NCBI GenBank assembly: GCA_035551475.1
Contig: DASZMX010000037.1
Location: 43,173-107,172 of the forward strand
Reading direction: 5' to 3'
DNA length: 64,000 nucleotides
From: DASZMX01 sp035551475
GTDB lineage: Bacteria > Verrucomicrobiota > Verrucomicrobiia > Limisphaerales > Palsa-1400
Shown here: piece after piece, positions 27,054-35,740 of the stretch
Layout: each line of letters opens with the position of its first letter
Position numbering within the stretch: the stretch's first letter is position 1
Program-made: the position numbers and the translations under genes
Notes under the pieces: generated by a model
What the model saw: the letters and a program-made list of their open reading frames with translations, nothing else
Told to the model about the DNA's origin: nothing
Database searches by the model: none

Positions 27054-27758
27054 TTAATCCGCTGACACACCGGTTGCGCCCCAAAAAACCAGGTAGGCGG
27101 ACCCCGTCTTGCTGACTTGAATGGAAATCAATTGCTTGCTCACCGTTGGATGCACATCCACGCCGTGCAGGTAATGGTGGTCCCGCTCCTTCATCCGGCC
27201 CGTGGCGTCCCATTTCGGAAGGTTTTTCCCCAACGAAAACACATTGGTGTCGTCCGCCGCCGCATCGTAATAATAATCCGGCAGCAGAATGTCGCGTTCC
27301 TCCACCACACCACCAGCATAGGTGAGCTTGAAATGAAGCTGCGACGGTCCTTCGGCGCTGGTCATGAACAGCATCATTCTGGAGTAATGCCCGGCCGGAA
27401 CATCGAAGCCGAACGACCCAGCTCCCAGCACGCCGCGGGTCTGGAATCCCTTGGCGTCTTTGTTGGAGAAATTGAGTTTCACCACCGGATGAGTGGCGGT
27501 GGCTTCATAAACGCCGTCGCCAGGCAAGGCCTGGGCATTATGGTCGCCGTTGGCGGTCGAGGCTTCGCGGGTCATATACCCGTCCCCGCGGCCGCCGCCA
27601 TCGACGCCTTGATCCCACGGAACCAATTTGCCGTCCGAGAGCGTGGTTACCGCGCGTCCTGTGAGAATAGCGCGAACGTCAATCTGGATGACACCCGAGG
27701 CATGTAGAGAAGCAGCGCAGAAGGCTAGAAGGAGAGAGCAAAAAGTTTTGGTTGTCAT
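27054..27758 (-). CDS. hypothetical secreted beta-rich protein
   Basis: The family is not recognised. The ATG at 27758 gives a 234-residue product with a signal peptide (TTKTFCSLLLAFCAASLHAS); a frame extension to 27827 overlaps the neighbouring gene and removes that signal. The mature protein is beta-rich and mostly hydrophilic, with blocks such as GSFGFDVPAGHYSRMMLFMT and VSKQLISIQVSKTGSAYLVFW. This resembles a carbohydrate-binding or galactose-binding-like sandwich. It follows the GH12-like gene by 56 bp on the same strand and may act on the same glycan. Confidence 0.7.
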   Translation of the reverse strand: MTTKTFCSLLLAFCAASLHASGVIQIDVRAILTGRAVTTLSDGKLVPWDQGVDGGGRGDGYMTREASTANGDHNAQALPGDGVYEATATHPVVKLNFSNKDAKGFQTRGVLGAGSFGFDVPAGHYSRMMLFMTSAEGPSQLHFKLTYAGGVVEERDILLPDYYYDAAADDTNVFSLGKNLPKWDATGRMKERDHHYLHGVDVHPTVSKQLISIQVSKTGSAYLVFWGATGVSAD

Positions 27759-27814
27759 AATGTGTAGGATGTCGCCGCGCCTGTAACGCCAGCCTGTCAT
27801 TGTATTCCCTAAAT

Positions 27815-29401
27815 CTACGGAGTCCATGCGGTTCGGAAGAAGAATTGCCGGGCGCCTGGAGTCACAGGGTAAGGCGAGGCCACGGCTGAGCCGGCGCCGG
27901 GAACGTCAAAATACGGACCCGTAATATTCGTTGCGCATTGGAGCTTCGCCGTTCCGCCAGTGGTCGGGTCTGCCCAGACCAGTTGAGTTTGGCCATTGCT
28001 TTGGCCGATCATCACGGGCGCCAGCCCGGGAATCAGTTGCACGACTTTGATGTCGTCGAGCTCCACACTATTGTTGGCGTCATAACCGAAAGGCGCGGCC
28101 ACATTCGGACCGCCCTCGACCGTGAGTTGAACTTCCATGTGATTGACATTCGTGACGTTCTGGTTGAACAACTGCTGCGCGCCGGCCAGCCACGTGGCGA
28201 CCTGCAGGTCCGTCTCACCATCAAACACAAACGACTGCCAACTGGTGGTAAGTGAGAACGCCGCCGTCAAATCATACACCTGTGTCCCACCCGGTGTAAA
28301 AAAGTTAAGATCTATTTGGGCCGGAACATTTGTGACGCCTGCGCTCACGCCGCCCACTTTGGCCGAAAGGTAAAGTCGATATCTCCCTTTATTGGAGTTG
28401 GTCAGCCTGTAAGCCAGCGGTGACTCGGTGACACCGGAGCCAAATCCAGAATAACTGACAGGAGGGCTGCCGTTCCAGGATGATAAATCCACGGTGTACT
28501 CAAGCGCCGCCGTCTGGCCGGTCCCGCCAGTCCGATTCGTGGACAAAATTCCGGTCGCCGCCGGAGATCCATCCCGATACGTGAAGCCGTAACCGCCACC
28601 GTTGGGAAAAGCGTTGTCGAAATCGGCCTGCCAGATGGCTTGCTCCAGGGTGGGCACGGGAGGCGAGTTATTCGTTTGCCCATAGTACACATTGAAGGAG
28701 TTCATGGTGTAAGTCTTCACCGCCCCGTAAGTGTCACAGATTTCCCAGCCCAACTGCACGCTATCGAAATTCGGATTTTTCCAGTAGTAACCTCCCGGCC
28801 CGCCGTTCCATTTAAGGTTGTTAATCCAGCCCAAAATGCCACAAAGATTATAATTCGTGGCGGCATCCATCATGCCGTTCTGGGGCAAAAAGGAAATGCA
28901 GTGGGGGCCGCTGCCCCCGGCGCCCTCGTAAACACTGTAAGTGATGCCGTTAATGGTGGCGTTGGTAAAGGGATTGCCGCCAATGGGAGCGGTGTTGTTC
29001 CAGTTCAACCAAATCATTACTTCATACGTCGTGCCGTTGAGCCACAAGTCATAAGCAAAATCGAATTTGTGATCTGTCGGATAGGTGGCGTTCCAAGCGG
29101 CCATGAGGGGCGTGGAGTTGCTCAGGGCAGCGCCAAGCGCCTGGTTCACCGTGTAGTTGGCGTGCGGGTAGGAGCCCACCCATTGCTGTCCCTTGAGGTT
29201 GGCGGCAATTTGCCAATGGCTGTGAGAATCGCTGGAGAGGCACTGCTGCCAATTTGCGGCGGCGCCCCAAACGTCTTGCGTGACAATCCATGATCCATCA
29301 ACACACGAGCCAAATTGGTCGCACGTTGTGCAATTCCACGCCAAAGCTCCCGGAACCACGAGAGCGAAGCTTGCGAAAATCCAGGCGGTGCGTCGATTCA
29401 T
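27815..29401 (-). CDS. GH12-like endoglucanase/xyloglucanase with CBM-like domain
   Basis: A 528-residue secreted enzyme with a signal peptide (residues 1-21). The catalytic domain (about 22-240) fits clan GH-C family 12. E127 in TYEVMIWLNWN matches the nucleophile motif ExMIW, and E220 in SVQLGWEICDTYG matches the acid/base. The FDFAYDLWLNG block precedes them. A beta-sandwich domain (about 250-455) that recurs in the two upstream genes follows. The protein ends with a 65-residue module finishing in FFFRTAWTP. GH12 enzymes cut beta-1,4-glucan or xyloglucan. A paralogue lies 33 bp upstream. Confidence 0.8.
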   Translation of the reverse strand: MNRRTAWIFASFALVVPGALAWNCTTCDQFGSCVDGSWIVTQDVWGAAANWQQCLSSDSHSHWQIAANLKGQQWVGSYPHANYTVNQALGAALSNSTPLMAAWNATYPTDHKFDFAYDLWLNGTTYEVMIWLNWNNTAPIGGNPFTNATINGITYSVYEGAGGSGPHCISFLPQNGMMDAATNYNLCGILGWINNLKWNGGPGGYYWKNPNFDSVQLGWEICDTYGAVKTYTMNSFNVYYGQTNNSPPVPTLEQAIWQADFDNAFPNGGGYGFTYRDGSPAATGILSTNRTGGTGQTAALEYTVDLSSWNGSPPVSYSGFGSGVTESPLAYRLTNSNKGRYRLYLSAKVGGVSAGVTNVPAQIDLNFFTPGGTQVYDLTAAFSLTTSWQSFVFDGETDLQVATWLAGAQQLFNQNVTNVNHMEVQLTVEGGPNVAAPFGYDANNSVELDDIKVVQLIPGLAPVMIGQSNGQTQLVWADPTTGGTAKLQCATNITGPYFDVPGAGSAVASPYPVTPGARQFFFRTAWTP

Positions 29402-29434
29402 GTCGAAACGATTTATTCGGAGTTGTCAGCTACG

Positions 29435-30892
29435 TCATTCTGAGCGGAGGACGCCGGGAACCATCTGCATGACTTTAATATTACCTATCTCCACCGCGCA
29501 GTTGCCATCGTAACCAAATAGCGCGCCCACGTCCGGCCTGCCTTGGACGGCAACCTGGAGTTGCATCTGGTTGACTTGCGCCACGTATTGGCCGAAAAGC
29601 GACTGCGCTCCGTTAAGGTAGGAAGCGATCTGCATGTCCGTCCCATCAAATTTGTACGACTGCCAATTTGTCGAAAGGGCTAAAGACGTCGTCAGATCAA
29701 AAACCGCCGTGGGCGCCGCGTTTGAGGGAATGAGGGCGCCGGTCGGAACAAAAAACGTCAGATCCACCGAGCCTGGGACATTGGTGACGCCGGCACGAGC
29801 GCCCCTCACCTTGGCTGAAAAGTAAATTCGATAGGAGGCTTGGTCCGCCGAGGTGAGCGGATTGGGGAGCGGAATTTGGTTCGCGCCCACGCCGAATCCC
29901 GAGTAACTGACAGGGGGACTGCTGCTCCAGGGTGAAAGGTCCACCGTGTAGGCGATCGCGGCGTTGTTGCTGACGCCGCCGAGCCGATTCGTGGACAAAA
30001 CCCCGGTCGCCGCCGGAGCGCCATCCCGGGCGCTAAAACCGTAACCCGCTCCGCTGGGAAAGGCGTTGTCAAAATTAGCCTGCCAGATGGGTTGCTCCAT
30101 CGTGAGAGCGGGCGCAGCTGTATTCGTTTTTCCGTAATACACATTGAAATAATTCATGGTGTAGGTGGTCGCGCTCCCGAATGTGTCGCAAATCTCCCAA
30201 CCAAGCTGCACGCTATTAAACTTTGGATTCTGCCAGTAAGCCCCACCAGGGCCGCCACTCCATTTGAGAGTGTCAATCCAGGCGAGAATGCTGCACAGGT
30301 TGAAGTTCGTGCCCGTATCCATCATGCCATTCCGTGGCAGGAAGGAAATACAGTGAGGGCCGCTGCCTCCGGCGCCTTCGTATACATCGTAGGTAAGGCC
30401 ATCGATAATGGCATTGGTGAAAGGGCTGCCTCCAATGGGCGCGGTCTTGTCCCAATTCAACCATATCATCACCTCGTAGGTTGTGCCATTCAGCCACAAG
30501 TCATAGGCAAAATCGAACTTGTCGGACTTCGGGTAACTGGCGTCCCACGCTCCCATGAGCGGGGCCGAGCTGCTGAGGACGTCTTTGAGCGCCTGGTTTA
30601 CAGGATAGTCGGCGTGGGGGTAAGACCCCACCCATTGCCGCCCCTTGAGATTGGCAACGACTTGCCAGTGGCTATGCGAGTCGCTGCAAAGGCGCTGCTG
30701 CCAATTGCTAGCTGCGCCCCAAACGTCTTGCGTGACCACCCAAGTTCCATCGACGCACGATCCAAATTGGTCGCTGGTGTCGCAATTCCACGCCAGGGCG
30801 CCTGGAATCAATAAGATGAGGCAGGCCAGGGCGCAAAGGGGAGATCGGAGAAAGCGCCACCCGGGTATGCTTTTGGATCGGATCGCGTTCAT
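29435..30892 (-). CDS. GH12-like enzyme, paralogue lacking the C-terminal module
   Basis: A 485-residue paralogue of the downstream GH12-like protein. The catalytic core is very similar: E140 in TYEVMIWLNWD and E233 in SVQLGWEICDTFG. The same middle beta-sandwich follows. The frame opens at 31072, inside the next gene. The ATG at 30892 is preferred because it places SPLCALACLILLIPGALA as a signal peptide; 30943 is another option. Compared with the paralogue and with the upstream CBM protein, it stops early, at VMQMVPGVLRSE, and lacks the last 65 or so residues. It is probably still active but may be localised differently. Confidence 0.8.
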   Translation of the reverse strand: MNAIRSKSIPGWRFLRSPLCALACLILLIPGALAWNCDTSDQFGSCVDGTWVVTQDVWGAASNWQQRLCSDSHSHWQVVANLKGRQWVGSYPHADYPVNQALKDVLSSSAPLMGAWDASYPKSDKFDFAYDLWLNGTTYEVMIWLNWDKTAPIGGSPFTNAIIDGLTYDVYEGAGGSGPHCISFLPRNGMMDTGTNFNLCSILAWIDTLKWSGGPGGAYWQNPKFNSVQLGWEICDTFGSATTYTMNYFNVYYGKTNTAAPALTMEQPIWQANFDNAFPSGAGYGFSARDGAPAATGVLSTNRLGGVSNNAAIAYTVDLSPWSSSPPVSYSGFGVGANQIPLPNPLTSADQASYRIYFSAKVRGARAGVTNVPGSVDLTFFVPTGALIPSNAAPTAVFDLTTSLALSTNWQSYKFDGTDMQIASYLNGAQSLFGQYVAQVNQMQLQVAVQGRPDVGALFGYDGNCAVEIGNIKVMQMVPGVLRSE

Positions 30893-30974
30893 CAGCCAAA
30901 CTTGTTCCTGGCGTAGGAAGGCTTCGCGCATCTTTCGCTTCATCTCCGCGTCGCTTCCTGAATTCTCCACATCC

Positions 30975-32627
30975 TTAAGGAACCCAGGAGGCTCGGAAAA
31001 ATAGTTGCGGGCCGCTCGGCGGCACGATGTAAGGCGATGCCGTCGCCGCTGAGGAGGCGCCCGCGATGTCAACGTAGGGCCCGCTGATGTTCGTCGAGCT
31101 CTGAAGCTGGGCCGTCCCAGCGCCGGCAGGCGGATCAGCCCAAAAAATCTGGACGCCGTTGGTTTGGGCGATGGTCAGCTTGGGAAGCTCCGGGACGAAC
31201 TCCACGAACCTGACATTATCGATAGCAATGGTGGCTTCAGTGGAGTACGCAAACCACAAACCAGCGTCCGGCGTGCCGTCGATGCCTAGCTGCAGCTCCA
31301 TGGAGCTAATGTTCGTATAATCACGGTTGAAGCTCGCTTGTCCTCCGACGGGATAATATGGATTGACCGTCAAATTCGTGACGACGTATGACTGCCAATT
31401 AGTTGTCAGGGTTATGAATCCCTGCATATCGACAATCGGATCATAAGAAGTCGGAACAAAGAAGTTGACGTCCAGGGTGCCCGGGACGCTGTTGGTTCCG
31501 GGCGCCAACCCGCTCACCATGGCTGAAAGGTACACCGCATATTTAGCCGAGCTGGGCGAGACGAGGGTAAAAGCAGCCGCAGGGGCAACCGGAACTTCAT
31601 TTACGCCGGTGCCGAAGTTCGAATAGTTGTTCGGCGGATCGCTCTCCCAGGATGACAAGTCGGCCATGGTCTCGCTAAAAGCGCTGCCGCCAACGCCGCC
31701 GGTCGCAATGTATCCCTGGGCGACCGGTGTGGAAATGCCCGAATCACGACTTGCCCAAGGGAAAGGATAGCCGGTGGGAAGGGCGCTATCGAAATCAACT
31801 CCCCAAATGGTGTAGGGAACTGTTGGCGTGGGCGCGGGCGGCGGGGCGGTCGACACCTCATCCAGCTCGACGTTATCTACAATCATCAATCCTGTGTCGG
31901 TGAAGCCAAATACCGGCTCATAGCTGCCGGGGCCGCCCTCCACATCCTGGGCGGCGAATACCACTTTGAAACTGGCAATCGAGGCCACCACATCCGCGTT
32001 GGTGAAATCCGTAATCGGATTTTGAGGATTGGGATTATCCTGCCCTCCATAAGCCAAATTCGCCAAGTTGACGGAAAGGACGCTGAATCCGTTCGTGGCC
32101 GCCCACGTGCCATAACCATTGAAGTTGAAAATAATATTGCCGGAGGCGTCGAGGAAATCCAGCTCCCAAATGGAGATATTAGCGCCATACTGTCCGGATA
32201 CCAGTCCCTCCGTCTCACACTGCGCGCGCAGGATTAACGAGTTCGTGGCCGAGGTCAGCGACAGAGGCGAGATGGGGTTGATCGGCGCTCCAAACGCAGC
32301 CACAAGATTCAGATGACAAGCAGCCCAGGAGGTTGCGTCCAACCATCCCGGATCGGTCGCCAGTTCCGTGTAATCGGGCGAAGCTTCCAGGGCGGAAGAG
32401 CCATCCACCCCGGCGTTCGCGACCACTCCCAAATAATTGAAAACTGCGCCCAACCCCCCGCCGGCGTCTGTGCCCGCCCAACCGGTGGCATAACCGTACT
32501 GGAAATTCCCGTTGCCCGAGCCTCCATCAAAGTCCGTTCCAAATATCATATTGGTCGTCTGGCCCGGCGCGGCGAGGGCCACGCCCGCGATGCCGCAGAG
32601 AATTGAGAATTGAACTCTAAGATTCAT
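30975..32627 (-). CDS. secreted CBM-like protein of the GH12 cluster
   Basis: A 550-residue exported protein with a signal peptide (residues 1-22, ending APGQ). The N-terminal half is a jelly-roll-like domain containing FDGGSGNGNFQYGYATGW and FVV-type strands ending GLMIVDNVELDE. The second half has the beta-sandwich found in both GH12-like proteins (LSSWESDPPNNYSNFGTGVN; LTTNWQSYVV). It ends with the same C-terminal module, finishing LFFRASWVP. No catalytic motif is seen. It is the first gene of the minus-strand run, with the perfect palindrome and the divergent kinase gene on its upstream side. Confidence 0.75.
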   Translation of the reverse strand: MNLRVQFSILCGIAGVALAAPGQTTNMIFGTDFDGGSGNGNFQYGYATGWAGTDAGGGLGAVFNYLGVVANAGVDGSSALEASPDYTELATDPGWLDATSWAACHLNLVAAFGAPINPISPLSLTSATNSLILRAQCETEGLVSGQYGANISIWELDFLDASGNIIFNFNGYGTWAATNGFSVLSVNLANLAYGGQDNPNPQNPITDFTNADVVASIASFKVVFAAQDVEGGPGSYEPVFGFTDTGLMIVDNVELDEVSTAPPPAPTPTVPYTIWGVDFDSALPTGYPFPWASRDSGISTPVAQGYIATGGVGGSAFSETMADLSSWESDPPNNYSNFGTGVNEVPVAPAAAFTLVSPSSAKYAVYLSAMVSGLAPGTNSVPGTLDVNFFVPTSYDPIVDMQGFITLTTNWQSYVVTNLTVNPYYPVGGQASFNRDYTNISSMELQLGIDGTPDAGLWFAYSTEATIAIDNVRFVEFVPELPKLTIAQTNGVQIFWADPPAGAGTAQLQSSTNISGPYVDIAGASSAATASPYIVPPSGPQLFFRASWVP

Positions 32628-32715
32628 AGATGAAATGGGTTTAACCGAGTTGTGATGCTGGCCACCTTAACCAATGCGAAAGGACTCTGTCACGAAGGCA
32701 TAAGTTTAACTCGGG

Positions 32716-32733
32716 AGCATACTTTCGTATGCT
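32716..32733. promoter_or_regulatory. perfect palindromic operator, copy 2
   Basis: AGCATAC-TTTC-GTATGCT has 7-bp perfect arms around a 4-nt spacer. Downstream on the plus strand a consensus TATAAT (32754-32759) has no recognisable -35. The palindrome centre lies about 41.5 bp upstream of the predicted transcript start (about 32766), the usual position for an activator that contacts RNA polymerase. It also lies 89 bp upstream of the divergent CBM gene. Confidence 0.65.
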
Positions 32734-32753
32734 GCAAAAATCCCGCCGTCAGA

Positions 32754-32759
32754 TATAAT
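32754..32759 (+). promoter_or_regulatory. -10 box of kinase/regulator operon
   Basis: A perfect TATAAT lies 34 bp upstream of the preferred kinase start codon. No TTGACA-like -35 element is present at 17 bp, where the right arm of the palindrome lies instead. This fits activator-dependent transcription. Confidence 0.55.
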
Positions 32760-32792
32760 GACGCCGACACCGCGCCCGGGGCGGAACCACAA

Positions 32793-35039
32793 ATGCATAA
32801 CGCCACACGTCTCAAATTGGCCCATCCGCGTCAGAAGGCGCCGGCTCCGGTGCGCTTCATCCTTTGGTGCGCCACCGCGGTCTTTCTTCTCACATCCTCG
32901 CTTGGCCGCGGCGGGGAGCCCGTCCACCAAGGGACAAATTGGGCGTGTCTGACGAACGCGCAACAGATCAGATGTTTGACATCGGGTGAAGCGCAAAAAG
33001 GATTTCCAGTAAGGCTTCGCGCCGTCGTCACGTTCTACGATCCGCGGCCCAATGACCTGTTCGTGCAGGACGCCACGGCTGGCATCTATGTCCTGGCAGA
33101 CCCCAAAGCGTGCGCGAATTTCTCGGCGGGCCAGGAGATTGAAGTCGTCGGCTCCACGGGGGCTGGGGATTTTGCGCCCATTGTAAAGGCTCAATCCATG
33201 CAGGTGATAGGCGCGGCTCCGTTGCCCGTTCCACGCCTGGCGCGAATGAGCGAGCTTTTTACGGGACGGGAAGACAGTCAACGAATTGAAGTTTGCGGCA
33301 TCGTGCGATCGGCGACTGATCTGGCGGATCGGAACTATCTGAATCTGGCGATGGATGAGCTGCATTTGATAGTTTTTATCGAACACATCGACAGAACCAA
33401 CGCCGCCCAACTCCTGACCAAATACCTGGGCGCAACTGTGCGCGTGCGCGGCGTTTGTTATTCCCGCTACAACATGCTTGGGCAATTCCGCATGCCATGG
33501 GTGGCTGCAACCAGCCTCGACGATGTGTCCATTGTGTCGCCGTGTCCGGATCAGCCATCCGAAGTCTCCGTCGCCGACCTTGCGCATTTCAACTCCAGCG
33601 GCTATTTCGGCCAAAGGGTGAAATTGCAAGGGGTCGTGACGGCGCTAAAGGATGACGGCGCAGTCTTCCTGCAGGATCATGGTGCCGGCATCTGCGTCCT
33701 GCCGGCGCAACCGACGGCCCTTGCGCCGGGGGATCGAATCACGGCTTCAGGATACACCGCCCTGGGCGACTACGTTCCTGTCCTTGAGGACGCGACCGTC
33801 GAAATCCTGGCTCATCGCGCCGCCACCTCCGCTATCGCTGTCAATTTAAAATCGCTCCTTGAATCGCCCGAAAAATACGACTACGCGCTTGTCCGCGTTG
33901 AGGCCAACCTCATCAACCTCATCGCCGGCCCCAGTCAACTGACTTTGGTCTTGGAGGCTTCGAACTCGGTCATGACGGCGGGCATTGAAAATCGAATGTC
34001 CGATGAATTCATCAAATCATTGCGCAATGGAAGCCGCCTCACCTTGACTGGCGTGTTTAACCCCCAATCGTCGCAAAAATGGATTCCCGGTTTCATTCCG
34101 TCGCGGGAACGGTCTGGAGGGAATTCGTTCAGATTCCCGCCCGAATCCGTGCAAATTCTCCTGCGAACCTCCAACGACGTTGTTGTCCTGCATCAACCGT
34201 CGTGGTGGACGCTGGCCCGCCTGTTATGGGTCGTCGGCATCATGACACTCGCCTTGCTCATCGGCGTGGCGTGGGTGGTGGCGCTGGATCGCCGCGTGCG
34301 GCGCCAGACCCAAACCATCGGCGAGAAGGTGCGGCGCGAAGGCGTGCTGGAAGAGCGGGATCGGCTGGCCCGCGAGTTTCACGACACCCTCGAACAGGAA
34401 CTGGTCGCCATCACGATGCAATTGGACGCGATCAAGGCCCAATCCGCCAACACCACCCCCACCCAGCAGCGCCACCTGGAGCTGGCTCGCAACATGTCGC
34501 GCCGCAGCCTGTCCGAGGCCAGGCGCTCGGTCCTGGCTTTGCGTTCTCATTTGTTGGAGAACTGCACCTTGGAGACCGCCCTCAAGGAAATCGCCGCCCC
34601 GCTCTTCCACGAAACCAACATCGAAGTCGCCTTCACTCAAACGGGGCCGGCCCGAAAGCTTCCGGCCCTTACCGAGCACAATTTGCTGCGCATTGGGCAG
34701 GAAGGTCTGTCCAACGCCTTCAAGCATTCGCATGCCAGGCAGATTAAGGTGAGCATCGCTTACGAGTCGGAACAAGTGCGGCTCAGGATCAGCGACGATG
34801 GATCGGGCTTTGATGTGGAAACGGCCGGCGCCGCCCGCCATGGACATTTTGGGTTGCTGGACATGCGCGAACGGGCGGAAAAGATCGGCGGCACACTCAC
34901 TCTCGTCAGCCAGCACGGCGCGGGCACGGATCTCACGATCACGGTATTTTCCGCTCTAGTCCCCTCCCTTGGTCCCGGCATTTTAACCAGTGGCTCACCT
35001 TCGTCCGCTTTCATCGGAAAAAACGAGGGTCGTCCCTGA
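32793..35039 (+). CDS. membrane sensor histidine kinase, NarL-type, twin OB-like sensor
   Basis: A 748-residue kinase. The ATG at 32793 is chosen because the longer frame from 32652 would run through the palindrome and the -10 box. A signal/anchor helix (about 22-37) leads to two OB-like periplasmic domains, with VRLRAVVTFYDPRPNDLFVQ and GQEIEVVGSTGAGDFAPIV in the first and VKLQGVVTALKDDGAVFLQD in the second. A transmembrane helix (about 475-497) precedes HisKA_3 with H530 in LAREFHDTLEQEL and a HATPase_c domain (ISDDGSGFD, GHFGLLDMRERA). It is followed 9 bp later by a LuxR-type regulator. Position next to the GH12 cluster suggests that it senses a glucan-derived signal. Confidence 0.9.
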   Translation: MHNATRLKLAHPRQKAPAPVRFILWCATAVFLLTSSLGRGGEPVHQGTNWACLTNAQQIRCLTSGEAQKGFPVRLRAVVTFYDPRPNDLFVQDATAGIYVLADPKACANFSAGQEIEVVGSTGAGDFAPIVKAQSMQVIGAAPLPVPRLARMSELFTGREDSQRIEVCGIVRSATDLADRNYLNLAMDELHLIVFIEHIDRTNAAQLLTKYLGATVRVRGVCYSRYNMLGQFRMPWVAATSLDDVSIVSPCPDQPSEVSVADLAHFNSSGYFGQRVKLQGVVTALKDDGAVFLQDHGAGICVLPAQPTALAPGDRITASGYTALGDYVPVLEDATVEILAHRAATSAIAVNLKSLLESPEKYDYALVRVEANLINLIAGPSQLTLVLEASNSVMTAGIENRMSDEFIKSLRNGSRLTLTGVFNPQSSQKWIPGFIPSRERSGGNSFRFPPESVQILLRTSNDVVVLHQPSWWTLARLLWVVGIMTLALLIGVAWVVALDRRVRRQTQTIGEKVRREGVLEERDRLAREFHDTLEQELVAITMQLDAIKAQSANTTPTQQRHLELARNMSRRSLSEARRSVLALRSHLLENCTLETALKEIAAPLFHETNIEVAFTQTGPARKLPALTEHNLLRIGQEGLSNAFKHSHARQIKVSIAYESEQVRLRISDDGSGFDVETAGAARHGHFGLLDMRERAEKIGGTLTLVSQHGAGTDLTITVFSALVPSLGPGILTSGSPSSAFIGKNEGRP

Positions 35040-35048
35040 ACCTTTCCT

Positions 35049-35675
35049 ATGAACAAGAAAATTCGCATCATGGTCGTGGACGATCACTTCGTTGTTCGCA
35101 TTGGACTGACGGAATCGATCAACCTGGAGACCGACATGTCCGTGGAAATCGAAGCCTCGAACGGCCAGCAAGCTATCGCCCGTTTCCGGGACGCCAGGCC
35201 TGACATTGTTTTGATGGACGTGAAATTGCCCGATATGACAGGAATCGATGCGACCCATGCCATTTGCCAAGAGTTTCCCGACGCGTCGGTCATCATGCTC
35301 TCCACGCATGACAGCGAGGAGGACATCTATCGCTCCATGCAGGCCGGCGCCAAGACCTATGTGCTCAAGGCCGCGGCGCGGGAGGAGCTGATTGAAACCA
35401 TCCGCGCCGTCCACGGCGGGGATTATCGCATTGCGTCGGTCATCGGCGCCCGCCTGGCCGAGCGCGCCCGCCGAACCGAGCTGACCGCGCGTGAATTGGA
35501 GGTGCTTCGATTGGTGGCCGACGGCAAAAGCAATAAGGAAATCGGCGGCGTTTTGGACCTGGCCGAAATTACCGTGAAAATCCACGTCGGCCGAATTCTC
35601 GCCAAATTAAAAGTCAACGACCGGACCCAGGCCGCCACCACGGCGATCCGGCGCGGTGTCATACGAATGGAGTAA
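35049..35675 (+). CDS. NarL/LuxR-type response regulator
   Basis: A 208-residue regulator. The receiver domain has the acidic pair in MVVDDHF, phospho-acceptor D57 in IVLMDVKLPD, and K108 in YVLKAA. The C-terminal LuxR helix-turn-helix includes LTARELEVLRLVADGKSNKE and ITVKIHVGRILAKL. It begins 9 bp after the kinase gene and forms a two-component pair with it. The palindrome at 32716-32733, placed upstream of this operon and of the GH12 run, is a reasonable candidate target. The related site at 26982-26999 would be a second target. Confidence 0.94.
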   Translation: MNKKIRIMVVDDHFVVRIGLTESINLETDMSVEIEASNGQQAIARFRDARPDIVLMDVKLPDMTGIDATHAICQEFPDASVIMLSTHDSEEDIYRSMQAGAKTYVLKAAAREELIETIRAVHGGDYRIASVIGARLAERARRTELTARELEVLRLVADGKSNKEIGGVLDLAEITVKIHVGRILAKLKVNDRTQAATTAIRRGVIRME

Positions 35676-35740
35676 GCGGCCACCGTCGGGCTCGCTTGAC
35701 ACAATCAGATGTGACGTGACTGCGCTTTTTCCTCGGGCAA

